Positions 12,612 to 24,230 of a stretch of DNA of 64,000 nucleotides are shown piece after piece. The notes beneath the pieces are model-generated. The model worked only from the letters and a program-made list of their open reading frames with translations. It was not told the DNA's origin and made no database searches. The translations under genes were made by a program, and so were the position numbers. Position 1 is the first letter of the stretch; each line of letters begins with the position of its first letter. Origin of the DNA: Acanthochlamys bracteata (lineage: Eukaryota > Streptophyta > Magnoliopsida > Pandanales > Velloziaceae); contig CM034130.1 in the NCBI GenBank assembly GCA_019914995.1, forward strand, positions 8,494,001-8,558,000, given 5' to 3'.

Positions 12612-13620
12612 CTAGTCAGGTCCTACATCTACACCCCTTTTCCGCAAGAATTTTGTGGCCTCCACGATATCCTGCATCAATAAGAAATCTCACTTCAGAT
12701 GTGGAGTTACAGTTCATGTCTTAAATCTCAATCGACAAGAAAAAGCCAGGGATACATTGACTGCTTAATTTGATTACAAGGTTATCCCAAAATGAGATAC
12801 GTGTATTTGTTGGCCCAAATAACAACCCTATAAACCTCCTGCTAGCAATCCTCCTGTAGTTGCACTTGTTTCCAATGAAAGTTAAAAAGCTTTTGAACCA
12901 AAATTTTGTGAAAAGAGGTACCACAAGAAGAAAAGAGCATAAGAGAAACGCCAACAGAATCTTTTGCAAGTACATGAGTCCCATTCACAAAAGAGTTGCC
13001 CACTCTATATTTTTTTCCGCAACTAATTTCTGCCTAGCTACTAGTAGCTTACCAGTTAAGTTGTTTATAGTAAGCAAAGATTCTAAATAAAACAGTCAAC
13101 TCCAGTTACGGGTAGGATTAATTAACAAACACATGGTAGAACAAAATTCTTTTGTGTTGCTGAATTGATTGTGCAGATCGTAAGATAGGTCGTACATCAA
13201 ACACAAAAGTTCCTAAAATACAAGCTTTGAATTTCTAGCAATATTCAACGTTTTGTAATACGTTCACCTGTAAAAGATTGTAAAAAACATAGAAGAGATT
13301 AGGCAACACAACCTTTTGCAATAACTCAGCTTCTTGGGGGCAAGTTGGAAAGAACATTAAGCCAACTCCAACCATCAACAAGCCATAGCATCCTAGTGCA
13401 ACCACCGAGTATATTGGAAGCTAAAAGTAAACCCAAACATAATAAATTATAACCCAACCAAAATTTTCAACCAAAATGGAAAATAATGGCCACATATGCT
13501 AGTGTTGTTGAAACTCACCAACCAAGTATAGCTACTGGGAACAACTGATGATCCCAAGAGTCCAATCCAAAGGGCAGAAATAACCACTAGCAAAGCCGTT
13601 ATCTTTAGTATATGCTTCAT
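12612..13620 (-). CDS. DPMS3: Dolichol-phosphate mannosyltransferase subunit 3
   Basis: Small ER membrane subunit that tethers and stabilises the catalytic subunit of dolichol-phosphate mannose synthase, the enzyme supplying Dol-P-Man for N-glycans, GPI anchors and O-mannosylation. Three coding exons: 13620-13519, 13420-13313 and 12671-12612, encoding 89 residues, the usual length of plant DPM3. The protein starts MKHILKITALLVVISALWIG (first membrane helix), continues LPIYSVVALGCYGLLMVGVG (second helix), then the conserved FPTCPQEAELLQKDI, and ends FLRKRGVDVGPD. All introns have GT/AG ends and phase 0. Upstream transcribed sequence probably contains another intron (to about 14130), since purine-rich leader-like sequence is found there. 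It is on the same strand as the downstream-numbered NAC gene and convergent with SLC35F. Confidence 0.93.
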
Positions 13621-14824
13621 ATGGAAGAATTGCTCATTAAAAGTGTGGATAACTCTCTACATAATAACCCGAAGAGAAAGAATAACAGTCAGTTCCATGA
13701 CTAGGATAACAAATCAAGGAAAATATTCTAACACCAAACAAATGATTAAGCCAAACAAATATCTAAAAAAAAAGGTTAAACATATTTGTCTTGGATCAAT
13801 GTGGATATAATTTGCAGAAACCTGTAATAAAAAGGAAAAAAGATTGAAAAATAAAGAAAACTGAGGGAAATTAACATAATGGATTCTCCATTCAATCTAT
13901 CACGAATTGTTATTTGATTAAATGTATTACCTAACCTGATAATTCAATTGACAACTCTAATTATCGAAATGAACGAAATTCCAGATTCAAGTCAGAAAAA
14001 GAAACAGAAGCAACGATCAGAATAGGAACAACTGAATTACCAAAAGAAAAATTAATAGACAGCAAAATACTGAAATGTACATGATTATACCTGGAATTCG
14101 AAGAGAAGACGACCGATTGATTCGAGAGAACGCCTTTTACAGAGAGAAGGAATATAAAAATGTTAGAAAATTGTTGGCTTCTTAACTTAAAGGTATTTTG
14201 CAATTTGTGAACCACCAGTTATTGTTTTCTTAAATTCGGATCTCCTTTGTAAATATTTTGCATATTCAGACAGTGTTGTTTTCAAATTTTCAGCTTGGAG
14301 TTCTCAAAAAACGACTAATAATTTGCAAGATTGCAAGTGGGGGAGGCACCAATTTGAACAAAATCTACAAAATCACAACGGAAGCTAGAAAACACGCAGC
14401 AACTCTATTGCTTCCAAAAGTAGCTGAGTTTCCATTCAACAAACATATAAGTTGCACATAATAGTGATTCTATCAACAACAATAAGCAACCAGTAAACCA
14501 AAAGAATAAGGTACAATGCCTTTCTCCTTGAAATAGGAAAAGTTTTTGTATGACTTGTTTACTTATGATTGATGCAACTGGAAATAACAGGAGATGTAAC
14601 TGAGAGTGCAATGCAGTTAAGCTCCTTGAAAAACTTGCTAAAATAAATCAACAAGTCATGAAGTTTCAACTAACCAATTCACAGAAGTAATACATGTATA
14701 TGGTAGAAAAGTAATGCAATCAAAATTGTGCAAATTATTGGAGTGAAAAAAAAGAGATCCCCAGATTAAAATTTTGGAGCTCTGATGTATCAATTAGTTG
14801 CAGAAGTCTTGATGTTTCAGTCCT
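13621..14824. other. DPMS3 5' leader/promoter and NAC gene 3' flank
   Basis: No supported reading frame was seen. The segment 14090-14150 reads on the minus strand as a purine-rich leader and is the likely first exon of DPMS3. The remainder (about 14220-14820) is unremarkable unique sequence, presumably the DPMS3 promoter and the 3' untranslated region of the NAC gene. Confidence 0.45.
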
Positions 14825-16983
14825 TCAGCTGAGAAGAGCTTCTTCGTACTGAGCTTTGTACCTGTATGCTCTACAAATGATGTAATTTTGCCCCTGTTGC
14901 AAGTGAGATACAAAAAGTAAGGACTGAAACAGATTGTTTTATCATCAGAGCATATATAAGGCAATTACAGGAAAGTGATGAACGTTCAAAGATATAGAAA
15001 TTCAATCAGAATGCATGCCAGAATCTTTTACATCTATCATAGAGAGAAAAACTATTGTGGATTTTCTAATGAAATATCAACTGTATTTCAACAAAGAAAA
15101 GAAAAGAAAGCACACAAGATTTTCGAAGCTTAGTTCATACTTGTGCAGATATAACTTGTTTTTTCAAGAAGAGATCTACTTCACATCATATAAAGATCTT
15201 GCACAGTGTAATCTTCTCTCTTTTGAAATATGAAGCTTTTACCGTGAAGGAAACCTTATCATTCCATTACTTTTGCAACTAAAGTGTTGCAAGGTAGCTT
15301 CAAAAAATAGTATGATGCCCCTAGTCAATTTGGGAGGCCAATTCAGACTGGAATAGGGGCTGCCTAGAAAGGTTACTGCAAACTTAACTAAGCAGGAAGG
15401 TGACATGAAGTAAGTCCAATGCTATCACTGCATTTGATAGACTTAGTTAATTTTTTAATCTGCAGAGTATATACGTACATGAGTTGCAATCACAAAATCT
15501 AACAAGCCAACATTGTAATTTTAAGGAATTTCGATACATGAGTTGATAAAGTCACTCACCATTTCCAAGACGAGATTGTAGTATTTCACCAGGCCCGTGT
15601 TCAATCTATACTCAATAACCCTCCAATCTGTTTTTACGCCACCGGGGAACAGCCCATGGTAGTAAGCATACTGCTGCTTGAAACCCATGATCTCATTGTC
15701 AACCACTATTGGTATATGTCCTCCATTAACCTTCCAGTAGCCCAAACCGCAAGCTGTTGGGTGCATTGCATCGTAAATTGATCCCAGATTAGGCTGCATG
15801 TATACGAAGAAGTATTCTTCTTTAGCACCGTGTATAACATTCTCTGCAGATAGAAATGAAGATCAATATGAGAGAATATTATCAAATACAGTTAGTTTAT
15901 CTTCCTGTAAGTGCTATATATATATATAAACGCTTCAGCTGGAAAATGCTGTAGATTTTGTAATGCTGAATATTGCATCCAGCATTCTTATTTCTACTAG
16001 CAGAGAAATTAAGTCAAACGATAGTGTTTTTATAATTTAAAATGATCTGACAGCAGCAAAACGGATAAGAAACACAGCTATAGATAGAAATTCTAATCAT
16101 GCACATATGGTCTCCATATATATATGAGTTGGGCACTCCATGAATCATGATTGCCAAACATGCAAAACGAGATCAAAATTTCATTCAAGATCATTGAAGT
16201 ACTTTTCATTCCTAAACTGGTATTCTTGTAGAAAATTCATCTGTCTTTTGAAGAAAAATCATCTACCGAAAAACTGAAGCCTATGAATTAACAAAAGCAT
16301 ATCAGCTAGGTTTTGAGTCATGTGGATGCATACATACATACATAAAAAGCCTGACCAGAAACATATCTACAAAACAGAACAAAGCGAACGTAAAAGGAAA
16401 TTTCATCAAATATCAGTCCTATTAGAGTATTAGTTCAAACTGTGCAGAAAGCCACTAATCAAATTCTTGACAAAGAACTAGTTCATCGTAATTTCCCAGA
16501 AACTAAGGAATCGGAAACAAAAGAAAGGAACGTAACAGAAATTTTATCATTGATCAGTTCAGGTAAACTACTAGCTCAAACTCTACAGAAACAAATCCAT
16601 TAAACTAATTTCTTCACAAAGAACTAGAAACTACTCAGCAATTGAAAAACTAACTTACAACATTCTGGTTTCTACTTTACCAACTAGCTAACTAACAAAT
16701 CTATGAAAAAGTGTGAAAACAAAAAAATACAACTAATAACAAAGATAAACAACTTACGGGGGATTGAAGGAATGTTCTCAGGAACGTAGACATAGATATC
16801 TTCCAAATCGAAGACACGACCGGCCGTCTGCTCCGGAGTAACACCACAAGTCTTATAGAGGACAAACTTCATGAGCTCTTCATCCGTAGGCAGCAATGGG
16901 ACCAAGTCGTTCGGCACATTGGAATTATTTCCACCGTCTTCGCCACCGGCGCCATTGCTCGAACTCGCACCACCATATTCCAT
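14825..16983 (-). CDS. Short divergent NAC-domain protein
   Basis: NAC-type DNA-binding protein of 192 residues. Coding exons: 16983-16758, 15843-15560 and 14893-14825. All five NAC subdomains can be traced: A (LLPTDEELMKFVLYK), B (FDLEDIYVYVPENIP), C (EEYFFVYMQPN and GLGYWKVNGGHIPIV), D (IMGFKQQYAYYHGLFPGGVK, then TDWRVIEYRL) and E (NYIICRAYRYK). The usual start of subdomain A (PPGFRFHP) is absent, and the WYFF tryptophan is replaced by Glu. The protein stops about 12 residues after subdomain E, so the long transcription-regulating tail of normal NAC factors is missing. The N-terminus is a Gly/Ser/Asn-rich linker. The start at 16983 is chosen because an acceptor (GCAG) lies 2 nt upstream, matching a donor after 17249 (5' leader intron). 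It may act as a small dominant-negative or dimer partner; that is inference. Confidence 0.85.
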
Positions 16984-16985
16984 CG

Positions 16986-17123
16986 CTGCAACAAACAAAC
17001 CAAACCAAATTTCAAAGTCCCGATTATTACTTAAGGACCTATGCGTCGTTTTGCTTGTTCGCTCTGGTTCGAGTTCAATTACATAGTTCAAACTCGTGCA
17101 CCACCACCACCACCACCACCACC

Positions 17124-17154
<31 letters not shown>

Positions 17155-17248
17155 CGAGTTTCGAGTGATTGATTAATTAGTTATAGTAACAGAAACAAAA
17201 GAGAAGGATTAAGCTGGATCGATTTCTAAAGATGGATAGGTTCATTAC
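16986..17248 (-). other. 5' leader intron of the NAC gene, containing a CCA/CAA microsatellite
   Basis: The donor CAG|GTAATG ends the leader exon at 17249, and the acceptor TTGCAG ends just before the start codon. Inside, 17099-17139 is (CCA)n followed by (CAA)n to about 17153 on the plus strand, which is a G/T-rich tract in the transcript. Confidence 0.65.
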
Positions 17249-18659
17249 CTGTTTGATTTCGAAGATTGAAGAAAATTCTTTTCTCTGATGTGGGAGTGAA
17301 CGAGAGCGATCGATGATTGATTGACGAGTGAATGAAAAAGAAGGAAATGGAGTTTGTGTGGTTTGGTATGTTTAAGTAGTAGAGCAGAGCAAGGGAGTGG
17401 AAAGAGTTGGAAAGAAAGTGTGCGGGAAAAGTTAATCAGCGATTCTTGCGGAGGGCGGTTATGTAAAGCAGGCTACATATAATGGGCCTTCCCACAAGTA
17501 AATATAACTTCAAACAGCCCATTATTACGGGTCGGCCTTAATGGGTGTGTTTTTGTTATTCTAGAGTTAGCTCAAATTTGGTGAGAGTTGAGTTACCAAT
17601 TAGGTGATATGCTTAGAGTGGCATCACTTCTCTTCAAATCACTTTTTTTTATTACAAAAAAATACAAAAAATTACTTCAACTCATTTTTTAATTAAAAAA
17701 GAACACATCAATTTCAACAATACTATTTCTAGCAATTTATTTCTAAGAATTCAATTTTAAATAACTCATTTTTAAAATCAAAATAACGCACTTTAAAAAT
17801 ATTTTAGTTGATACAAAAATAAGTTTCGTAAATTTAAATTTAATAAGACTGAGTTTGGTGAGAAATAGATTGAAAAGGAGTTCGTGAGTTTATCTAAACT
17901 AAAATACAAAAAGTGAGTTTGAATTCAAAATCTGAAAAAATAAACCTATGAATTTCTTGTAATTAAAACATATTCCTAATTTTTATTGAACAATTTTTTT
18001 CTTTTATTGAAAACCTTCTCTACGGCTGAGATAAAGAAAAACGAAAGAGAGAGACAGATGCAACAAGAGAAACAAATAGAAAATGCTACATAACTTAAAT
18101 AAATCATAATCATCTATTTTGGGGTTTGATGATATCAAATTCTCCCTCTCTTTGGTGTAAAATGTGGAATTGGTAAAACACTTTATATAGATCCCTTTGT
18201 GTATATTTAGCAGAATATTTAGCTGTATTTAAAAAATTCATTTTTATTTTATATTTAAAAAAATATTCTATAATATTTATAAATTTTATTTAAAATTTGA
18301 AATTAAAATAATTTTATGTTATAAAATTTTATTATTATTTATTTTTATAATTTTTTAGACAAAAGGGAGAACTTAATATTTTTTGTTCAAAAATTGCGAT
18401 TTTATAAGCATTTCCAAACCTTCACTTTATCACGCATAGGAAAGTAACAAAAAGGTAATGATGACCATTATGCTTCCAGTATAACAACACGAAAAAGCTA
18501 GACACCAACAGTATAACGAAAAACTAAAATGATTCCATGCAAAACCAGATTAACTAGCTTTAATTCAAAGAAGTCAATCTGAAAATTAGGATTCATTTCT
18601 TGTCTCAAATATTCACTTGTAGCATACCAGGTATGAACTTGTTGAATTGTCCCTCGTAG

Positions 18660-18770
18660 CTGTTTGTCAAGCTAGATGGTTCTGCATGGTGATGGAGGAG
18701 ATGGTGATGACGGAAGGTGGTGGAGGAGACTTGTACATAATATGGTGGTGGAGGAAACTCAGGTTACTCT
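18660..18770 (-). pseudogene. Extensin-like relic
   Basis: On the minus strand, proline codon runs (CCTCCACCACC) read PPPPYY and, in a neighbouring frame, YKSPPPPS, which is the repeat unit of the extensin gene about 2.3 kb to the right. The frame is broken within about 15 codons and ends at a stop after MQNHLA. No start or signal peptide is visible. Chance proline-rich sequence is possible, but the combination YY-V-YKSPPPP is specific. Confidence 0.5.
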
Positions 18771-18879
18771 CTGGCCATCGGAGACTTTCTTAACCAGTGA
18801 TCACGATAGCCGGTGTCGTCGGCGGCTGACTTATTAGAACTGTTTGATTATGCTTCTTGCAGAAAACAAATATTGGCCA

Positions 18880-18985
18880 TTGCCGATTATCGCTTCAATT
18901 ATGCCACAAGAAGTTGTTAGGCGGTACCTGCAGTGAAGATGTTCGACGAAATGCCTCAACGAGAAAACAAGAATTCAACCTGATG
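18880..18985 (+). pseudogene. Possible PPR-gene fragment
   Basis: The plus strand reads AVKMFDEMPQRE followed quickly by a stop. This matches the end of a typical plant PLS-class PPR repeat (A..lFdeMp.rd). Flanking sequence shows only weak resemblance and several stops. It is short, so confidence is low. Confidence 0.35.
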
Positions 18986-20987
18986 AATAATTGAATACTG
19001 TGGTTTGTATGGTTGCATATGGATTATTCTGTTGTTATTCAGTTTCCTCTTGTTTCTTTTATTTGTACACGATTGTAAGAAATCACTAGAGATAGGATTT
19101 TACAGATATTATTACCTCCTTATGTCTGAAAACGTCCACTATTAAAAGATATTGCCTATATTAATATATATGTTAGCTGTGAGAATAACCACGAATAAAT
19201 CCGTAATCAATTGTTGTAAGGGTCACATGAATGTTTAATTATGATTTACAGAAACAAAAATGTTCATTTGATCATAGTACAAAATTTCATATCTGGCTTT
19301 ATATGTTATAAAAGATCAAACAGATCGTCCTTTTAAAAACTGACTTTGCTCAGTTTCTTTTGTTTATCTAGAAGTTGCTTAGAGTCATACGTACGTTCTT
19401 ATTTTTTGTTTTTTGTTTTTTTTTTTTTCATCATTTCGCATATCACATGGCTTTAAAACTGTTCTCTTAAAAGTTAATTTTGCTAGTTAGTACTGATGTT
19501 AGAGTTAGGAGATTGGTGCATGTTAGCTTTTTAGGAGTACTTAATGGTGATGGAAATGAAAGTATAACTAGCAAGCTAGTGAAGAGATTAGAACAGATAA
19601 TATTGTTTTATTTTGGAGCTTAACTGTGCAGTCGTAGCAAGAGTTGGGAAGCAAATGCAAATGCAATGGCTAATATGAACATTTATAAAATAATAGCCGC
19701 AGTTCTTTTCGTAGTGCTTCGCTCATTATGGATGTTGTTGAATGAACAGTATCATGTGACGTTGGAATCGTGTAGAGACATTTTTACCAATGTTACAAAC
19801 ATTATCTCTCCCTCCTTCCAAAGTTTTAGGAGAGTTTGATTGATCGCGAAAGCTTGAAAAGGCATGGTAATGAGCTTGTCTGATAAGTTACTTATTATAG
19901 ACAGTGACTTTTGAGATTATTAAAATTTGTAATTATTAAGTCGCAGAAGAATATCTACGTTCCGCTGTATTTCCATATTTAAAATTTGGGAAGAGAAAGC
20001 TCTAAAGTTGGGAAAAAATTTAATTATTTCACCTCTCTACTATGGAAAAATTTATTTATTATTGGCATTGACATATTTCTTGCAACACATTTTAGCTCAA
20101 TATGCGCGCTACATAGATGCTGCCCTTGTATGATAAATTACACTTGATATTTGTTTGACGAGAATACTTGAGCGCATGGTTTAGTTTGTTAGTAGCCGTT
20201 GGATATAAAAACATTTTGATAAACTTCTAATTAAGCAATCCACAAATAGCTATTGATAGTCCAATATAGTTCTTATGATAGTTATGTTCAGATTTATTCA
20301 TAAAGAAGTTATGTCCAGATTCATCTAACTACCATAAAGAAGTTATACCAACGAACTAATTTCAAAGAGTGATTTTGTAGAATTAGTTATTTAATAGACT
20401 AGCTATCAAAGAATTTTCTTGCATCTTATATATATGTCCTAAATGTGTAGAATTTGAAAGTAGCATTAAAAAAAATATAAAAAGAAAGAATGCAAGCAAG
20501 AAAGTAAAGTTGTAAGTATATATTGTAATCTTATGTTATAGTGATATTTCTTTTAGTGTGACTATATCACTGTGGAATTTTTTTCATTTTTCCTCACTGT
20601 ATATTTTGGTGTTGTGTGATTACTTTATTTATCTTTAACAATATCAATTTATATTGCAAAATTCTAATATATGCTATATATTTTATTGTGCTATTTTTCG
20701 TTCGTGCACACTATCGTATTCTCAACGGTAGCAACCTTTGGCAACGTATTGTGGTACTGATCAGACTTGCAGAAGGTGGTGATCTACTTTATTCATCACC
20801 TACGTACGTACTTTGAGATAGGTTTGTTTATTAGGTATTGTCGTGGATAAAGGTAAATAAAAGCCAATATTTGTCTGGATGATAACAAGCTTTATTATAA
20901 TATTGCTGTATACAAGCATGTAGCCACATAAATCAGACGAGAAGAATAACAATTATTCAAGACAAGGCATGCATGCATAGAATAAGG

Positions 20988-21465
20988 TCACAGTCTAGAA
21001 CACAGGGGTGGTGGTGGTGGAGAAGCATAGGACGTAGGAGGTTTGTAGTAGACAGGAGACGGCGGTGGGGGAGGAGATGCGTAGGAGACAGGCGGTGAAG
21101 TGTCGTAGTTTGGTGAAGATTGTACTGGGGACTTAGTAGTATGGCGGAGGAGGTGGAGATGCGTAGTAGTAGGGAGAAGGCGGAGGCGGGGACTTGTAGT
21201 AGTATGGCGGAGGAGGTGGAGATGCGTAATAATACGGTGAGGGTGGCGGCGGGGACTTGTAGTAGTAGGGCGGAGGAGGTGGAGATGCGTAATAATAAGG
21301 TGAGGGTGGCGGCGGGGACTTGTAATAGTAAAGTGATGTGTGAGGAGATTGATCAGCAGTAACAACTTCGACGTTACCGAATGCAAAAAGTACAGCAATG
21401 AGTACTACTCCAAGTGTTGGCCAGAGGCGACCCATCTGCCCCTTGTCGCTCTTAGTGATCGCCAT
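20988..21465 (-). CDS. Extensin-like cell-wall protein, reading frame broken by apparent 2-nt deletion
   Basis: The intact part is 110 codons, 21465 to the stop TAA at 21133-21135. The N-terminus (MAITKSDKGQMGRLWPTLGV, then a hydrophobic stretch to about residue 30) is a secretion signal ending near VTA-DQ. It is followed by alternating SPPPPSPYYYA and SPPPPPYYYK repeats, substrates for Pro hydroxylation, arabinosylation and Tyr cross-linking. At the stop the DNA reads TACTACTAAGTCCCC, where earlier repeat units read TACTACTACAAGTCCCC, so two bases appear lost. In the shifted frame extensin-like sequence goes on (KSPVQSSPNYD, SYASPPPPPSPVYYKPP, ending LCSRL) to a stop at 20988. Either a 158-residue protein with an assembly error or a truncated allele. 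A TATA box lies at 21541-21548. Confidence 0.8.
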
Positions 21466-21540
21466 TTGGTTGAGGGATCGCCGGAGATAGAGGGGCTGAA
21501 AATGTTTGAGATATGCCTTACCACTTCCAAATGGTTCAGG

Positions 21541-21548
21541 TATTTATA
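21541..21548 (-). promoter_or_regulatory. TATA box of the extensin gene
   Basis: Reads TATAAATA on the minus strand, 76 bases before the start codon at 21465, in non-repetitive sequence. Spacing and sequence fit a highly expressed plant gene with a leader of about 45 nt. Confidence 0.65.
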
Positions 21549-24230
21549 GCGTGCGCTCGATAGTGAGACAGTTAATTGCAAAGATATGATGCCATGAAGA
21601 GTAGCACTGAATATTAATTAATTTAAAGCCCGTTTGGCATTGAGAAACGTAATTTTTAATTTTTAATTTTTAGATATAATTTTATAAATATATAGAAAAT
21701 TTATTTAAAAATTTAGAAAATATAAAAAACTTTTATAAGATTTTTTTAATATATATTTTTATTATTTTTTTAAAAATAAAATAAATAAAACTCTTTTAGA
21801 AAAAAGAAAAATATTTGTTATTTTAAAAAAATTTATTTAATAAATTCTGCTAAACGCTCAACTGTTAGCATTTCAAAAATTATTTTTTAATTTTTTTTAT
21901 TTCACATTTTTTAATATATTTTTTATAAGTATATAAAAAATTTATTAAAAAATTTAAAAAGTGTAGAAAAATTTTACGCAGTGAAATTTTCTTATTACAT
22001 ATTTTTATATTTTTTAGAAGTAAAAAACATTTAATTCGTTTCTAAAAAAAATAAAAATATTTTTTATTTTAAAAAAATTTTATTTTATAAGTATTTTTAA
22101 AATTTTTTTTGCGGGGAATTTGATTTAGTTTACAACGCCTTCTCAATTACGCTATAATTTGCATCATCAATGTGGACTATGGGAGAAGAACTGGTCATTT
22201 AAGGGCATATTTTACTTACCATCAAACACCGGTTCTTTTCTTTAAAATTTAAATTCGATACTTCACTATTTAAAGTATGAATTCAAACTTTACTTTTATA
22301 ACTAATATTATTTATATCAAAATTTTATTCAAATTTTACTTAATGCATAATTTTAATGATTAGAATTAGAGTACTGATAAAGTAGCAAGTTAAACTAGCT
22401 TGCTTGTTTGAAAATGGGATGTCTGGTAGAACTTGCAATGCGTGCATTAATCCAAGTTAATTGGATTAGACTTTTCAGTGAGCTATGCTTAATTTAATTG
22501 GGAGGTAAGAAAATTTTAATTTGCCGAAACAAATCAAACAAAACTTCGTCATTTATTATTAATTAGAAAAACAAGAAAATCTAGAATGACCTGACTAATA
22601 TTTATATAATGAATTTGTTGATCATTTCAGTCAGAATTACTTCATATAATTAAACAACCAACAACTCTACCAATATACAATCAGCATTGAAACCAATTGC
22701 TACTGACTAATTATGTATAAGATCCACTTGCAGTAGCTAAATTAAAAAAAGGAACAATCTTTGCCGAATTTGTAGGACCTTTTCCTTACAGAAACAATCT
22801 TTGCATGACGAAAACATTTACCGACTTAGTCCGGCTGCTTAGTTCATAGAGCAACAATTTTTGGCATTGTGTTTTACCTAATCTCTACCTACCGTTAACG
22901 CCTTCAGTCATTATTAAACCAATCAAATTAATAGATATAAGTTTTTTTCTTTTATATCTGTGTTAAAAAATTTGCTTAGGTAGAGCCTAATGCACGCTGC
23001 TTCTACATCTAGCTGTTCGTCAAGTCAACTCTGCTTTCGACAGTTCCTTTTTAAACACGGCGTACGGTATATTTTTATTGATTTTACCATAGTGCTTAGA
23101 ACGCTAGTTTTGGATTTCTATTAAATATTTATAATTTTTAAATTTATTTGTAATATAAATTTTATTTTTATAAATATTTTATTTTTAATTCTTTTTTCAA
23201 ATTCATTTTAAAAAAAGTAATTTATTTTATAATAAACACGGTCTTTATCTACTAAGTTAAAAACTTTGCTACCATGGAGCGTTTTAGAAGTATTTATAAA
23301 ATAATTTTTTTTTAAATTAAAAAAATATTTTATTTTTATTTTTTAAAAAATAAAAATAGAAAATAAATATTTTTCTATATAAATTTTTTTTATTTTTTAA
23401 ATTTTTAAATAAATTTTTTAAATATTTATAAAATATGAAATTGAGAAATATAGAATATAAAACGCAATGTTAAACACACCAATTATGATGTACATGTTCG
23501 ATCCGTACCTGCTACGAGAATGCTGCTTCGTGAAGTTTCAACCGTCGGTAACTCCAACTTTTTCTGGTTCAAATAATTTATATATTTTAATTATATAAAA
23601 AATTTAAAATTTTATTTATATGAAACTTTAATTTTAATTTTAAGATTTATTTTAATTTTTTTATTAAATATTTATTAATATAAATTTATTTTTTAATTTT
23701 AAACATATTTTAATATAAATACTAAATTTTACTTTCACTTTATTTTTTAAAAATTTTATTTCTTATTTTTTATTTTTATTTACCGATATTTGAAACACAG
23801 CTCTAATTATGTATCTGGAGTGCGTTCCATATTTGATCGAAGGTGATGTTTGGGTATGATTTTCAAGTTGCTTTTTATTTTTATTTTATATTTTTGAATA
23901 ATTGTTTTTAAGATTTTATATAATATTTTAAAATTTAAAAAAAATTATATTATACGATATTATTATTATTATTATCATAATAGAATTTATTTTAAATTTT
24001 TAAAAAAAATTTTATAAACATTTTAAAATATTAATCGTGGTAATATTTCATAATGTTTAAATAAAAAATTTCTTAAAATTATTTTAAGTGAAAATTATAT
24101 ACATATATATATATATATATAACAATAGTTTATTTTTATTATTAAAATTATGAAATTTTCTTTGAAATAAAATATAGTGAGAAACCGAAAGGGCTTTAGA
24201 AGAAGAATGGGCTCAATATATTCCTACTAA
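21549..24230. other. AT-rich intergenic region
   Basis: Degenerate AT-rich repeat blocks at about 21625-22110, 23100-23480, 23560-23815 and 23840-24170. A (TA)n run lies at about 24100-24122. Between them, 22390-23090 is lower-copy-looking sequence without a reading frame. No genes seen. Confidence 0.5.

Larger units (their letters stand above)
17250..20987. other. Intergenic region with gene relics between NAC and extensin genes
   Basis: 17250-17460 is the NAC leader and promoter. 17560-17960 and 18200-18425 are AT-rich degenerate repeats. 18660-18770 and about 18880-18985 carry extensin-like and PPR-like scraps (listed separately). From 19000 to 20980 I see no coding sequence: simple AT-rich DNA, a T-run near 19410-19430, and short direct repeats near 20280-20345 (TTATGTCCAGATT-like). 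Confidence 0.5.

Noticed and set aside
16984-17091. Longer NAC N-terminus from 17091
   Set aside because: An acceptor site lies directly before the ATG at 16983, and the extra residues have no NAC-like character, so this is intron sequence.
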